A stretch of DNA of 64,000 bases, taken from assembly GCA_029256185.1 (NCBI GenBank), contig JAQSYI010000027.1, positions 1 through 64,000 on the forward strand, read 5' to 3'. The position numbers and the translations under genes are program-made. The notes under the pieces were generated by a model, which was not told where the DNA came from, made no database searches, and saw only the letters and a program-made list of their open reading frames with translations. Shown in pieces: positions 26,350-35,227 of the stretch (positions within the stretch are counted from its first letter, which is position 1; the number at the start of each line of letters is the position of its first letter). The stretch comes from Paenibacillaceae bacterium (GTDB lineage Bacteria; Bacillota; Bacilli; Paenibacillales; NBRC-103111).

Positions 26350-26494
26350 CCGTTCCTTTCCCTGATGTGTCGTCATCATTCCCATTATGGGCAATATGAC
26401 AAGCAATCAAACCGCTCTGCTCCGGTCAAGTGGATGTGCTCCCAAAGGAATGTGTCCCAAAAAAGTACGGTGTTCCCGCTCGAAACCGGCCAGC

Positions 26495-27553
26495 TTACTT
26501 CAAAGGCAAAAAAACCGAAAAGCAGCTGCCTTCTCCCGGCTTGGAGGAAACCTTCATATATCCGCCCTGTGCGGCAATAATTTTGCGGGCCAGGTAGAGG
26601 CCAATACCCACTCCTTCAGTCCCGCGGGCATTCTCTCCCCGGTAGAAGCGCCGGAAGACCTGGCTGATTTCATGAGGCGCAATCCCCATCCCCTTGTCCC
26701 GAAAATCCACTCTGGCGAACAGATCGTACCGCTTCATGTCAATCACGATGGAGCCGCCCTCCCCGTCGCCGGAATATTTTACTGCGTTATCCAGCAGGTT
26801 GTGGAACGCTTCCGCCGTCCACCGCGGGTCATGAGGCAGCACGATGTCTGTGTCGCCCGCAAGCGCAAGCTCCAGTCCCTTGGCCTCCGCCTGGGGATAG
26901 GCCTGCTTCACCGCCGCCAGCACCGTATTGACCACAGCGCCATCCTCGCTCCGCAGCTCAATTATGCCCGATTCCAACCGGGAGAGCTTGATCAGGCTGT
27001 TCATCATCCAACCCAGCTTTTCCGTCTGGCCGGCCATATGGCGGGTGAATTCCCGGCGTTTATTCTCCGGCAGCGTCTCATCTTGCAGCAGACCGGCATA
27101 CATGGCCAGATTGGCTGCAGGTGTCTTCAACTGATGGGAGATATCTGAGATCAGCATCCGAATTTCCCGGCTCTCCTCCTGATAGCGGCACCTTTCCCTA
27201 TCCAGCCTGCGGGAGAACTGCAGAATCTGGCTCTGCAGCTTCGCAGGCAGTGTATCCTCTTGGGGCAGCTTCGCAGACAGCATATCCTCCTGGGGCAGTT
27301 CCTGCGCCGCGATTCTCCCGTTGGACAATTCCTGCACAAAAACAGACAGTTCCGCAAGCGTATGCAGCATCCTGCGCCGCAGCCCGTACATAAAGCCCGC
27401 CAGAATCGCCCCCGCAGCCAGAATGAAGAGCAGACATGCCGTCCAAACCTCCCGCCCGGGACCGTAACGGGCCAACACCAGTACTAAGCCTCCTGCCAAA
27501 ACAGCATAGCTGACAGCGGTAGCCAGGATCAGTTTTTTGAATGACATGTTCAT
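26495..27553 (-). CDS. sensor histidine kinase, intramembrane-sensing type
   Basis: 352 residues. Two N-terminal helices (about 6-27 and 34-55) with almost no extracellular loop, as in BceS-like kinases that sense through a partner transporter. A linker contains an 11-residue duplication (ELPQEDMLSAKL, KLPQEDTLPAKL). H-box ISDISHQLKTPAANLAMYAG, then N-box FHNLLDNAVKYS and G-boxes DKGMGIA and GVGIGLYLARKI. It starts with an ATGA overlap after the response-regulator gene, making it the last of a four-gene operon with an FtsX-type ABC transporter. Likely partner: the upstream regulator. Confidence 0.92.
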   Translation of the reverse strand: MNMSFKKLILATAVSYAVLAGGLVLVLARYGPGREVWTACLLFILAAGAILAGFMYGLRRRMLHTLAELSVFVQELSNGRIAAQELPQEDMLSAKLPQEDTLPAKLQSQILQFSRRLDRERCRYQEESREIRMLISDISHQLKTPAANLAMYAGLLQDETLPENKRREFTRHMAGQTEKLGWMMNSLIKLSRLESGIIELRSEDGAVVNTVLAAVKQAYPQAEAKGLELALAGDTDIVLPHDPRWTAEAFHNLLDNAVKYSGDGEGGSIVIDMKRYDLFARVDFRDKGMGIAPHEISQVFRRFYRGENARGTEGVGIGLYLARKIIAAQGGYMKVSSKPGEGSCFSVFLPLK

Positions 27554-28233
27554 TCTCCCGCCCCCCAGGTGTAGCCGATGCCGAAGACCGTTTTAATATA
27601 CTTGCAATCCTTGGGGTCATCCTCCAGCTTGGCCCGCAGCCTGCGGATATTGACACTCAGCGTATTCTCATCCACGAAATTCCCGTCCTGATCCCACAGC
27701 TTCTGCAGAATCAGCTCACGCGTCAGCACCTGGCCGCCGTTCTCCGCCAGAACCGCGAGAAGGCGGTATTCCGTCGGGGTTAACCGCAGCTCCTCTCCGC
27801 GTTTATATACCTTCATGCCAGCGGGATGAATGGCGATTTCACCGCAGTGGAGCACCTGCGGGCCGGATTCCTGCCCGCTTCTGCGCAGAACCGCCTGGAT
27901 ATGCCTCAGCAGCACAACCGTGCTGAAGGGCTTGGCTATATAATCGTCGGCTCCCGTATCGAAGCCCTTGACGATATCCTGCTCCGTGTCATTGGCCGTG
28001 AGGAAGATAACGGGAACCCGTGAGGTCCGGCGCAGCTTCCGGCACAGCTCCAGTCCGCTTGCGTCCGGCAGACGGATGTCCAGCAGCACCAGACACACCG
28101 GCGACTGCTCCAGATGGGCTTCCGCCTCCCTGCATGTATAAGCCTGCAGGGTTGTGAAGCCTTCCTTTTGCAGACTGTAGCATAACCCGTCGTTCAGCAA
28201 GCAGTCATCCTCCACAATCAATATAGCCGACAT
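27550..28233 (-). CDS. OmpR/PhoB-family response regulator
   Basis: About 227 residues. Receiver domain starts SAILIVEDDCLLNDGL, phospho-acceptor Asp in VCLVLLDIRLPDASG, Lys in DYIAKPFSTVVLLRH. C-terminal winged helix: LTPTEYRLLAVLAENGGQVLTRELILQKLWD and ENTLSVNIRRLRAKLEDD. The true start is ATG 28233 with GGGATGGAAGT upstream; the frame is open further upstream by chance. It lies 22 bases after the permease gene and overlaps the kinase gene. It probably regulates its own operon, as in Bce-type modules. Confidence 0.93.
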   Translation of the reverse strand: MSAILIVEDDCLLNDGLCYSLQKEGFTTLQAYTCREAEAHLEQSPVCLVLLDIRLPDASGLELCRKLRRTSRVPVIFLTANDTEQDIVKGFDTGADDYIAKPFSTVVLLRHIQAVLRRSGQESGPQVLHCGEIAIHPAGMKVYKRGEELRLTPTEYRLLAVLAENGGQVLTRELILQKLWDQDGNFVDENTLSVNIRRLRAKLEDDPKDCKYIKTVFGIGYTWGAGE

Positions 28234-28255
28234 ACTTCCATCCCTTTCCAACTGG

Positions 28256-30787
28256 TTATTCCGCCTGACGGAGACGCTCCACAATGCTATTGTGCCGGAT
28301 TTGCCGGAAGGCAACAAGGGGTACGGTCACACAAGCTGCCCCCACCAGGATAATTACTACGGCCAACGGTAGCCAGGGAAAACGAAACACCGCATAAGCC
28401 GCCTCCTTCCGGAACAAGCGGAAGACTCCGTAGGTGGCAAGCGTCCCCAGCGTGGACACGAGGACCGTGGACACAAGCGCATAGCCCCCGCCTTCTAACA
28501 TCAGCAGCTTTCGCAGTTGCCTGGAGGTCATGCCAAGGCTCTCCATCACCGCCAGCTCCAGCCTGCGCGCCATCACGCCTGTCAGCATGATGTTGATGAA
28601 ATTCAGAATTCCGATCAAAGCCAGCAAGAGCCCCAAGCCGCCTCCCAGAATATACATGGCGGACTTGGCCGATTCCATCTCCTCCCTCATATCCTTTCTG
28701 GAATCGAAGACAATGGCACCATTATGGCTGATCAGGGAACGGATTTCTGCCGAGACGGCATCCCATTTCCTTTGCTCGGCATTGATTCCCATCTCCTCAA
28801 TCGCCGGCTGCTCCGTCAACCGTTTGATCGCTGTCCCGCTGATGAGCACAGTGGGACTCCAATGATGGAAGGAGGTGAGAGAGCTGAAATCGCCTACGCC
28901 TCCAATCCCGTACTCCCTCATCTCCTCCGACATGTACAAGCCCATCTTGAACGTTTGTCCCGTCACCAAGCCGCCTGCCCCATGATCATCCAGCAGCGCA
29001 AGCTCCCCGTTCTCAAACCGCTCCATGTCCACCTCCAAGCCCTGCTCCTTAAGGAGCTCCTTTATCCTGCCGGTGTCCACAGCGGTAATATTGGTGAAAA
29101 ACATGTTGGAACGGTTCAGCTCCGCATCGCTGGGACGGTCTGTATGGAAGGCGGCAGCGAAGCCGTCCACATATTTCCCGAACACGGACGGATCATAAGC
29201 CAATGATCCTATTTCCCTGTACAGCTTCTGAACCTGCTCCACTCCATCCAGCCCGGCGATCTTCTCAGCCAGCGCCTCGGTCAGAGGCAGCTCTTCGGTC
29301 CGGGGGAAGCTGCGGGACGGACTGTTGCTTTTCAATTCAAAGTCATGGTCCATATATTCATCAACCAGATTGCCCATATCCATGCTGAGCACCAATGTGG
29401 TGACCATCAGGAAGGTCGTCAGACCGATAAAGAGGGACAGGAAAACAATAGCCGCCCGCTTCCTGACCCGGAAAATGTTACGCCAGGCCAGCCGGTACAG
29501 CTTGGCTCCCCCCGTCGAGACATGGCTTGCGGAACGCATCTGCACCCCCGTATATCTGACGGCCTCCACAGGAGATACCTTGCCCGCCACAGAAGCAGGC
29601 TTCATGCTGCCGATCCAGGCAGTCATCCAGGCGAACAGCGCGGTGCCGGCAAAGATCAGGGGATGAAAGGAAACCTCTGTCCCCACGTGCAGATTAGAGC
29701 CCCGGAGAGCCAAAGGAACCACCCCGAAGGAGGTAGCCGCCGCCAGCGCCAGCCCTGCCGGAATGGCGGTGAGGGAGAGCCGCCTGGTTTGGCTCTTGAC
29801 CATTCTGCGGATCTGCCGGGAGGTCATGCCCAAGGTCCGCAGCAGGCCATAAAACCGGGTATCCCGGGAGACGGAGATATACATCACATTGTAGATCAGC
29901 AGATATCCGCTCAGCATGACGAACAGAATCAGCAACCCGTAACCTGCCCCCGTAGACACTTTTTCGGAAGTAGTGACCTCCATAGGCAGATTGGACAACA
30001 GCTGCTGCCCGTCCGACAGACCGCCCAGCTCTTCACCCAGGCGGGCGGCCTGAAGGTCTGCCTCCCCCCCGCTGTGGAACCGGATCGATGCGGAGGAGGG
30101 CTTCAGGAAGTCCAGCCCCCGTTCCCGCGCCAGCTTCTCCGATACGAACAGACTGCCCCTATTGCCATAACGCAGATGAGTGTATTCCTGGTACCAGCCG
30201 CTTAGGACGAAGACATCCTGAAGCCGGACCTCCTCTCCATTGCGCTCGGCCTGATATTCCAGCTGCAGGCTCATCCCCGGGCTGGGCTTCTCTATCCCAA
30301 GCTGCTTCAGAATCCACAAGGGAGCCGCTATTTCGTTGGCCTCCTCGGGATAATGGCCGGTGAAGCCGTCTACAGCGGGAAGACGCATCAGTTCCCACTC
30401 GGACGGGTCGGCCTGCAGCAGGGTCAGCAGCAGCTGTCGGTTCCGCACCAGCCGGTCAGCCTCCTCCATTCCTTCTTCGGGGAATCCCGATACCTTGCCG
30501 GCCTGGCTCTGCACACCCACCGCCTTCACGGCTGGCAGACTTGCCAGCTTGGCCAGCTGCTCCTCCGTCGGCTCGGTCAGGAAATAATGGGCCATACTGC
30601 CGCTCATCTTCCACTGCTGGGCTTCATAGGTTTTGTAGAAGCTGAGGCCAACGCTGAAGAAGGAAGCGATCAGCCAAGCGGTCAGCATAATCGCCGCCAG
30701 CATAAAGCCGTTGCGCCTTCTGTTGGCGGCCATGCTTCTTGCAGTCAGCTTAGCCACCACTTTCGAATTGCTGTTGGGAAGCATCAT
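28256..30787 (-). CDS. FtsX-type ABC transporter permease
   Basis: 843 residues, with two FtsX domains. The first is around residues 280-400 (YLLIYNVMYISVSRDTRFYGLLRTLGMTSRQIRR); the second is at the C-terminus (ILNFINIMLTGVMARRLELAVMESLGMTSRQLRKL). Large extracytoplasmic segments lie between helices (about 60-270 and 480-720). This resembles MacB/Bce-like permeases that act on cell-envelope-active peptides rather than importers. The start overlaps the ATPase stop (ATGA) with GGAGGGGAG just upstream. It is followed by the two-component genes. Confidence 0.9.
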   Translation of the reverse strand: MMLPNSNSKVVAKLTARSMAANRRRNGFMLAAIMLTAWLIASFFSVGLSFYKTYEAQQWKMSGSMAHYFLTEPTEEQLAKLASLPAVKAVGVQSQAGKVSGFPEEGMEEADRLVRNRQLLLTLLQADPSEWELMRLPAVDGFTGHYPEEANEIAAPLWILKQLGIEKPSPGMSLQLEYQAERNGEEVRLQDVFVLSGWYQEYTHLRYGNRGSLFVSEKLARERGLDFLKPSSASIRFHSGGEADLQAARLGEELGGLSDGQQLLSNLPMEVTTSEKVSTGAGYGLLILFVMLSGYLLIYNVMYISVSRDTRFYGLLRTLGMTSRQIRRMVKSQTRRLSLTAIPAGLALAAATSFGVVPLALRGSNLHVGTEVSFHPLIFAGTALFAWMTAWIGSMKPASVAGKVSPVEAVRYTGVQMRSASHVSTGGAKLYRLAWRNIFRVRKRAAIVFLSLFIGLTTFLMVTTLVLSMDMGNLVDEYMDHDFELKSNSPSRSFPRTEELPLTEALAEKIAGLDGVEQVQKLYREIGSLAYDPSVFGKYVDGFAAAFHTDRPSDAELNRSNMFFTNITAVDTGRIKELLKEQGLEVDMERFENGELALLDDHGAGGLVTGQTFKMGLYMSEEMREYGIGGVGDFSSLTSFHHWSPTVLISGTAIKRLTEQPAIEEMGINAEQRKWDAVSAEIRSLISHNGAIVFDSRKDMREEMESAKSAMYILGGGLGLLLALIGILNFINIMLTGVMARRLELAVMESLGMTSRQLRKLLMLEGGGYALVSTVLVSTLGTLATYGVFRLFRKEAAYAVFRFPWLPLAVVIILVGAACVTVPLVAFRQIRHNSIVERLRQAE

Positions 30788-31467
30788 ACAAACTCCCCTC
30801 CTGTCCCGGCGATCCGGCCGTCTTCAATCCGCAGCGTCCTGTCGGCCAGTTGGGCAATCTCTTCATTATGGGTGATCATGACGATGGTCTGACAGAACTG
30901 TCTGCCTGTTACCTTCAGCAATCCCATCACTTCCTGGCTGGTTACACTGTCCAGATTACCGGTGGGCTCGTCCGCTAAAATGATGGAGGGTTTGGCCGCC
31001 AGAGCCCGCGCAATCGCTACCCGCTGCTGCTGACCCCCGGACAGTTGGCCAGGCAGGCTGTTCCGCTTGTCTTCCAGACCGAGTGTCCCGATAACATGGT
31101 CCACAAAAGCTTTATCCACCTTATTGCCGTCGAGTTCAATGGGCAACACGATATTTTCATACACATTCAAGATTGGCACCAGATTGTAATTCTGGAATAC
31201 GAATCCGATGTTTCTCCGGCGGAAGACGGTCAGTTCGTCATCCTTCATCGTGAAGATCCGGCTGCCGTCAATAATGACCTGCCCCGACGTAGCCCGGTCC
31301 AGGCCGCCCAGCATGTGCAGCAGGGTAGACTTGCCGCTGCCGGATGTGCCCACTATGGCCACGAACTCTTCTTTTTCCACCTTTATGCTGATGCCGTTCA
31401 ACGCCTTAACCAAGCTGTCCCCTTTGCCGTAATGCTTGACGAGATCAATAGACTCCAGCACTGCCAT
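30784..31467 (-). CDS. ABC transporter ATPase partner of the FtsX permease
   Basis: About 227 residues from ATG 31467, preceded by GGGAGGAGTGGAAGAT. Walker A GTSGSGKST, Q-loop FVFQNYNLVP, signature LSGGQQQRVAIARAL, Walker B IILADEPTGNLD, H-loop MITHNEEIA. It belongs to the MacB/LolD/BceA class. First gene of the operon ATPase-permease-regulator-kinase. Together these suggest an antimicrobial-peptide or lipid-cycle antibiotic sensing and resistance module, by family analogy only. Confidence 0.93.
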   Translation of the reverse strand: MAVLESIDLVKHYGKGDSLVKALNGISIKVEKEEFVAIVGTSGSGKSTLLHMLGGLDRATSGQVIIDGSRIFTMKDDELTVFRRRNIGFVFQNYNLVPILNVYENIVLPIELDGNKVDKAFVDHVIGTLGLEDKRNSLPGQLSGGQQQRVAIARALAAKPSIILADEPTGNLDSVTSQEVMGLLKVTGRQFCQTIVMITHNEEIAQLADRTLRIEDGRIAGTGGEFV

Positions 31468-31497
31468 ATCTTCCACTCCTCCCGGGTTATGACGTCC

Positions 31498-31530
31498 ATT
31501 ATAACGGGGACTTCTTACAATCTGGTGACA
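31498..31530 (-). promoter_or_regulatory. candidate promoter and regulator site of the ABC/two-component operon
   Basis: Minus-strand TATAAT (complement of 31498-31503). Upstream are direct half-sites TTACA (31515-31519) and TGACA (31526-31530) on the plus strand, 11 bases apart, fitting an OmpR-type regulator at the -35 region. No good -35 hexamer is present, as expected for an activated promoter. Confidence 0.4.
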
Positions 31531-31546
31531 GGCAGGCTGCCGCGGC

Positions 31547-31604
31547 CACAAAAAAACAGCCCTTGACCTCCGCCAAAGCGCGGATGAATCAACGGCTGCC
31601 TCTT
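31547..31604 (-). terminator. terminator after the second chemoreceptor gene
   Basis: CAGCCCTTG pairs with CAACGGCTG (one mismatch) and an inner TCCGC/GCGGA pair. The minus strand continues into a run of T (complement of the A-run at about 31551). It separates the chemoreceptor from the ABC operon. Confidence 0.6.
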
Positions 31605-31628
31605 GTGCGAATAAAGCGGCTTTCATAC

Positions 31629-33788
31629 CTATACTTTGAACTTGGTCAATTGCTCCTGAAGGGAAGTGGAAAGGGATTCCAGATTCTCGGACAGTTTGAC
31701 CAGCCCTTCACTGACACTCAGTTGCTCATTGCTTAAGGAAGCCACCTCCTGGGAGGTTGCAGAGGATTCCTCGGATACAGCGCTCACGTTGCTCATGGCA
31801 TCATTGAGCGTACTTTGCGAAATCTCCAGCTTGACAATGGACTGGGTAACACCTCCAAGCCGTTCACCCAGACCGCCCATCTGGCTGCGGACCTGCTTGA
31901 AGATCAGATCCGCTTCCTTGACAGCCTCAATCTGCTGCCGGAAGACCGGGTAAGCATCGGACAAGGCAACCACCGTCTCGTCGATTTCCCGCTGGATCGT
32001 CTCAATGATCTGTCCGACAGACTCGATAGAATGCTTCGATTGCTCTGCCAGTTTGCGGATTTCATCGGCTACCACCATGAAGCCCTTGCCGGCCGCCCCT
32101 GCTCTTGCCGCCTCAATCGTAGCATTCAAGGAGAGAATATTCGTCTGCTTGGTCAGGCCATTCAGCATGTCCAGCACCTTGCGGATGGAGGAGGTGCTCT
32201 CCTTCAGGCTGTCCACCTTCTCCACCATATTGCGCGTCATCTGCTCGGTATCATTGGTTTTGGCTATGAGCTCCGCCATATACACGGTGCCCCGCTCGCT
32301 GACCTTCTCCACCTCGGTGGCAGCGGTGTCCATCTCTTCGTTCGCTTTGGCGACTTCCTTCATCTTCGCGCCGATTTCGTAAGTAATGGTGTTTCCCTTC
32401 TCCGCTTCAACAGCCAAGCTGCTGGCCCCGTTGGCAATCTCCTCGGTGGCAACTGCAATTTCCTTGGCGGATATGGCAGTCTGCTTGGATACATTCAGCA
32501 GTACATTGGAGGTGTTCAGCACCTCTGCTGCGGAATGGTTGGTCTGCTGCACCAGCTTGGTAATCTGCTCCATCATCTGGTTGAAGCTCACGCCTACCTG
32601 GCCGATCTCATCCCGGCTGCTGATACGGGTACGGACCGTAAGATTGCCCTTTTCCCCTTCCTGCATCAGATTGCGGAGAATCTTGAGGGGACGTCCCACC
32701 ATCAGGACTACCAGGAACCCGGCCCCGATAGCAAATACCATTGCCACCAGCACCATAATAATGGTCAGATTAAAAATTTTGTCTGCATCCTTGACCAACT
32801 CGGATACAGGCACCGCAGCGGCAACCAGCCAGCCGGAAACCTTCATCTGCTTGTACACCGTCAGCTTGCCGCCAATGGTCAGGCTTTTGGCAGCGGCTTG
32901 GCTCTCTGTTTGCTGCTGCTCAGTCAATGTCACGCCGAAGGGCTTGCCCATATCGGCCTTCACCGGAGTGCGAACCAGATTATTGTCCGTATCAATCACT
33001 ACAACAGGCGTATTGCCGTTCAGAGTCAGCTTCTCCAGACTGGCGCTGATCAGCTTTTCCTTCAACTCAATCAACAGAACAAAGTCCTTGCTTCCGGTGG
33101 AGGGATCGCGGAATAACCGGGACAAGCCGAAGCTCGCATCAGTCGCGGCATAGTATCCCTTCTCCCGGGTGGGGAGCCACACAGCGGCGCCGTCACCGGC
33201 AATCACCTTCTCGAACCAGGGTTCCTTCTTGATTTGCTCTACCGGAGTTGCAGAGCTTGCTATGCTAATGTCTTTTCCATTCTCCATCAGACTGATCAGC
33301 GCCACATTGGACACCTCATTCTTGCCCGAGAAGAATGAATTGATCTTGGTGCTGACGCCCTGCTGCGCCTGGAGTTGGTCGTAGGCGGAGATGGATGTGT
33401 TGGTAATGGTGCGCAGATTCTTCATGAAATCCTGATCGGTCAGCATCTGCATCGTGATATCTTCATACATCTTCAGCGTTTGCTCCGTACCGTCGGCAGC
33501 GAGCTGAATCGTCTTTTCCGTTGCGTCTGCCACCTTATCCTCAATGATGGCTTTCGATTGAAAATAGGAGAAAACCCCCACGGCCAGCACCAGCAATACG
33601 ATGCATGTAAAGAAAATCAAGAAGAGCTTGATTCCTACCGATTGGAAGATACTTTTCGAGTCGGACAGCACCTTTTTTTCTGAGGAATAATCTGCTTGTT
33701 TTGTTTTTGAAAGCGGTTTCTCAAATCCCCTCATCTTGTCAAAAAACTTCTTCAAATCTGGAATTTTTAATTGCAATGAAACCACCAT
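31629..33788 (-). CDS. methyl-accepting chemotaxis protein with large extracytoplasmic sensor
   Basis: About 719 residues from ATG 33788; a TTG at 33776 fits the GGTGG site better, and an ATG at 33863 is open but less likely. A cytoplasmic basic leader of about 60 residues, membrane helix (FLIFFTCIVLLVLAVGVFSYF), a dCache-type sensor of about 270 residues, a second helix (IMVLVAMVFAIGAGFLVVLMV), HAMP and a signalling domain with LNGLTKQTNILSLNATIEAARAGAAGKGFMVVADEIRKLAEQ. The ligand is unknown. The long N-terminal cytoplasmic extension is unusual for the family. Confidence 0.92.
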   Translation of the reverse strand: MVVSLQLKIPDLKKFFDKMRGFEKPLSKTKQADYSSEKKVLSDSKSIFQSVGIKLFLIFFTCIVLLVLAVGVFSYFQSKAIIEDKVADATEKTIQLAADGTEQTLKMYEDITMQMLTDQDFMKNLRTITNTSISAYDQLQAQQGVSTKINSFFSGKNEVSNVALISLMENGKDISIASSATPVEQIKKEPWFEKVIAGDGAAVWLPTREKGYYAATDASFGLSRLFRDPSTGSKDFVLLIELKEKLISASLEKLTLNGNTPVVVIDTDNNLVRTPVKADMGKPFGVTLTEQQQTESQAAAKSLTIGGKLTVYKQMKVSGWLVAAAVPVSELVKDADKIFNLTIIMVLVAMVFAIGAGFLVVLMVGRPLKILRNLMQEGEKGNLTVRTRISSRDEIGQVGVSFNQMMEQITKLVQQTNHSAAEVLNTSNVLLNVSKQTAISAKEIAVATEEIANGASSLAVEAEKGNTITYEIGAKMKEVAKANEEMDTAATEVEKVSERGTVYMAELIAKTNDTEQMTRNMVEKVDSLKESTSSIRKVLDMLNGLTKQTNILSLNATIEAARAGAAGKGFMVVADEIRKLAEQSKHSIESVGQIIETIQREIDETVVALSDAYPVFRQQIEAVKEADLIFKQVRSQMGGLGERLGGVTQSIVKLEISQSTLNDAMSNVSAVSEESSATSQEVASLSNEQLSVSEGLVKLSENLESLSTSLQEQLTKFKV

Positions 33789-33875
33789 CCTATGTAGATT
33801 CTTAAAATAAATTTTATATACTCTTAACATTGTTCGACAACGCTGCCGGAACTCCTCTATCATACTACAACAAAA

Positions 33876-33907
33876 GTAAAAACCTCCAAAGAAAATTTTT
33901 GGAGGTT
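33876..33907 (-). terminator. terminator after trhP2
   Basis: AACCTCCAAA, short loop, TTTGGAGGTT (10-bp stem) with a minus-strand TTTTTACTTTT tail, directly after the trhP2 stop. Confidence 0.8.
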
Positions 33908-33923
33908 CCTACAATTGACTTTT

Positions 33924-35204
33924 TCACTTAATATTTGACAATTTTCGCTTCCGCATTATGTCGAATGGGCTCACTTTATGCAGAACTTTCATCCTTATCC
34001 GTTGTAGAGGATGCCGGGCAGCATCAAGCAGATTGCCTTCTTCATCATGGATGGCTTCCAGTGTCTGTTTGAAGAATGTCCCTCCGGGACCGAAAAATTC
34101 AACCTCCTGGCCCGGCTTGAAATGATTCCTTTGCTGGATGACGGCAACCCCGGACACTGCATCATACTCTTCCACCAGACCGGCAAAATCATAGTCGATC
34201 ATTTTGTCCTCAGGTCCGTAAATATGATCGGCTGCTCCCGGCTCCTGGAAGAAAAAGCCCGTATTCAAGGGGCGGTTGGCCGCCTTATAGATCTCGTCAA
34301 TCCACTCCTGCTTAAGCATATATCCGCCGGAGTTGCCCATATAAGCATCGATTGCTTGTCTGTAGGCGTTGACGATTGTAGCGACATAATGAATGCTCTT
34401 CATCCGGCCTTCAATCTTGAAGCTGTCCACCCCGGATTCCATCAGCTCGGGAATATGCCCCATCATGCACAGATCCTTGGCTCCCATCGTGAAGGGATCA
34501 TCTCCGGCCTCAAACATGGCAGCCGCCCCGGTCTCTTGCGCTTCTCCCGCGAACAGATCGTACTTCCAGCGGCAGGACTGGCAGCAGCCGCCCCGGTTGG
34601 AGTCCCGGTCGGTGAAGTGATTGGACAATACGCAGCGGCCCGACCACGAGCTGCACATGGCGCCATGAATGAAGGTTTCGATCTGAATATCCACATTCCG
34701 CTTGATCTCGAGAATATCTTCCAGACTGGTCTCCCGGGCCAGCACCACCCGGTCCACGCCTTCATCCTTCCAGAATTGGACGGTACGCCAATTCATGGTG
34801 GATTGCTGGGTGCTGAGATGCAGCTCAAGCTTGGGGGCCGCCTTCTTGCAGGCTTCGATAACAGCGGGATCAGCCACGATGATGGCGGCCACACCTGCCT
34901 CCTGCAATTGGAGCAGATAGTCCTCCAGACCGGGTATATCCTCGTTATGGGCATAGATATTGGCGGCCACAAAAATCTTCGCCCCGTAACGCGCGGCAAA
35001 CTCCACACCCTCGCGCATTTCGGCAAACGAGAAATTATCGGCGCCCGAACGCAGGCCGTATTTCTGGCCGCCGATATAGACGGCATCCGCTCCGTAGTGA
35101 ACGGCGAATTTCAGTTTTTCCAGACTGCCGGCCGGGGCAAGCAGCTCCGGCTTGCTTAATTTGCGGGTATGCTGCTGCCTGACAATCGAATTAACTTCCC
35201 ACAT
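33924..35204 (-). CDS. trhP2: U32-family tRNA hydroxylation protein TrhP2 (YrrO-like)
   Basis: About 426 residues. KPELLAPAGSLEKLKFAVHYGADAVYIGG is the U32 N-terminal signature. The Cys-rich segment HGAMCSSWSGRCVLSNHFTDRDSNRGGCCQSCRWKY holds the presumed Fe-S ligands. In B. subtilis YrrN/YrrO (TrhP1/TrhP2) form the prephenate-dependent 5-hydroxyuridine pathway at tRNA position 34. ATG 35204 follows AAGGAAGGAGCAGCTTCA; upstream frame is non-coding. It follows trhP1 by 23 bases, as in Bacillus. Confidence 0.88.
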   Translation of the reverse strand: MWEVNSIVRQQHTRKLSKPELLAPAGSLEKLKFAVHYGADAVYIGGQKYGLRSGADNFSFAEMREGVEFAARYGAKIFVAANIYAHNEDIPGLEDYLLQLQEAGVAAIIVADPAVIEACKKAAPKLELHLSTQQSTMNWRTVQFWKDEGVDRVVLARETSLEDILEIKRNVDIQIETFIHGAMCSSWSGRCVLSNHFTDRDSNRGGCCQSCRWKYDLFAGEAQETGAAAMFEAGDDPFTMGAKDLCMMGHIPELMESGVDSFKIEGRMKSIHYVATIVNAYRQAIDAYMGNSGGYMLKQEWIDEIYKAANRPLNTGFFFQEPGAADHIYGPEDKMIDYDFAGLVEEYDAVSGVAVIQQRNHFKPGQEVEFFGPGGTFFKQTLEAIHDEEGNLLDAARHPLQRIRMKVLHKVSPFDIMRKRKLSNIK

Positions 35205-35227
35205 TGAAGCTGCTCCTTCCTTCCGTG

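Noticed and set aside
31815..33116. 433-aa plus-strand frame
   Set aside because: Antisense to the second chemoreceptor, whose signalling-domain motifs are unambiguous.
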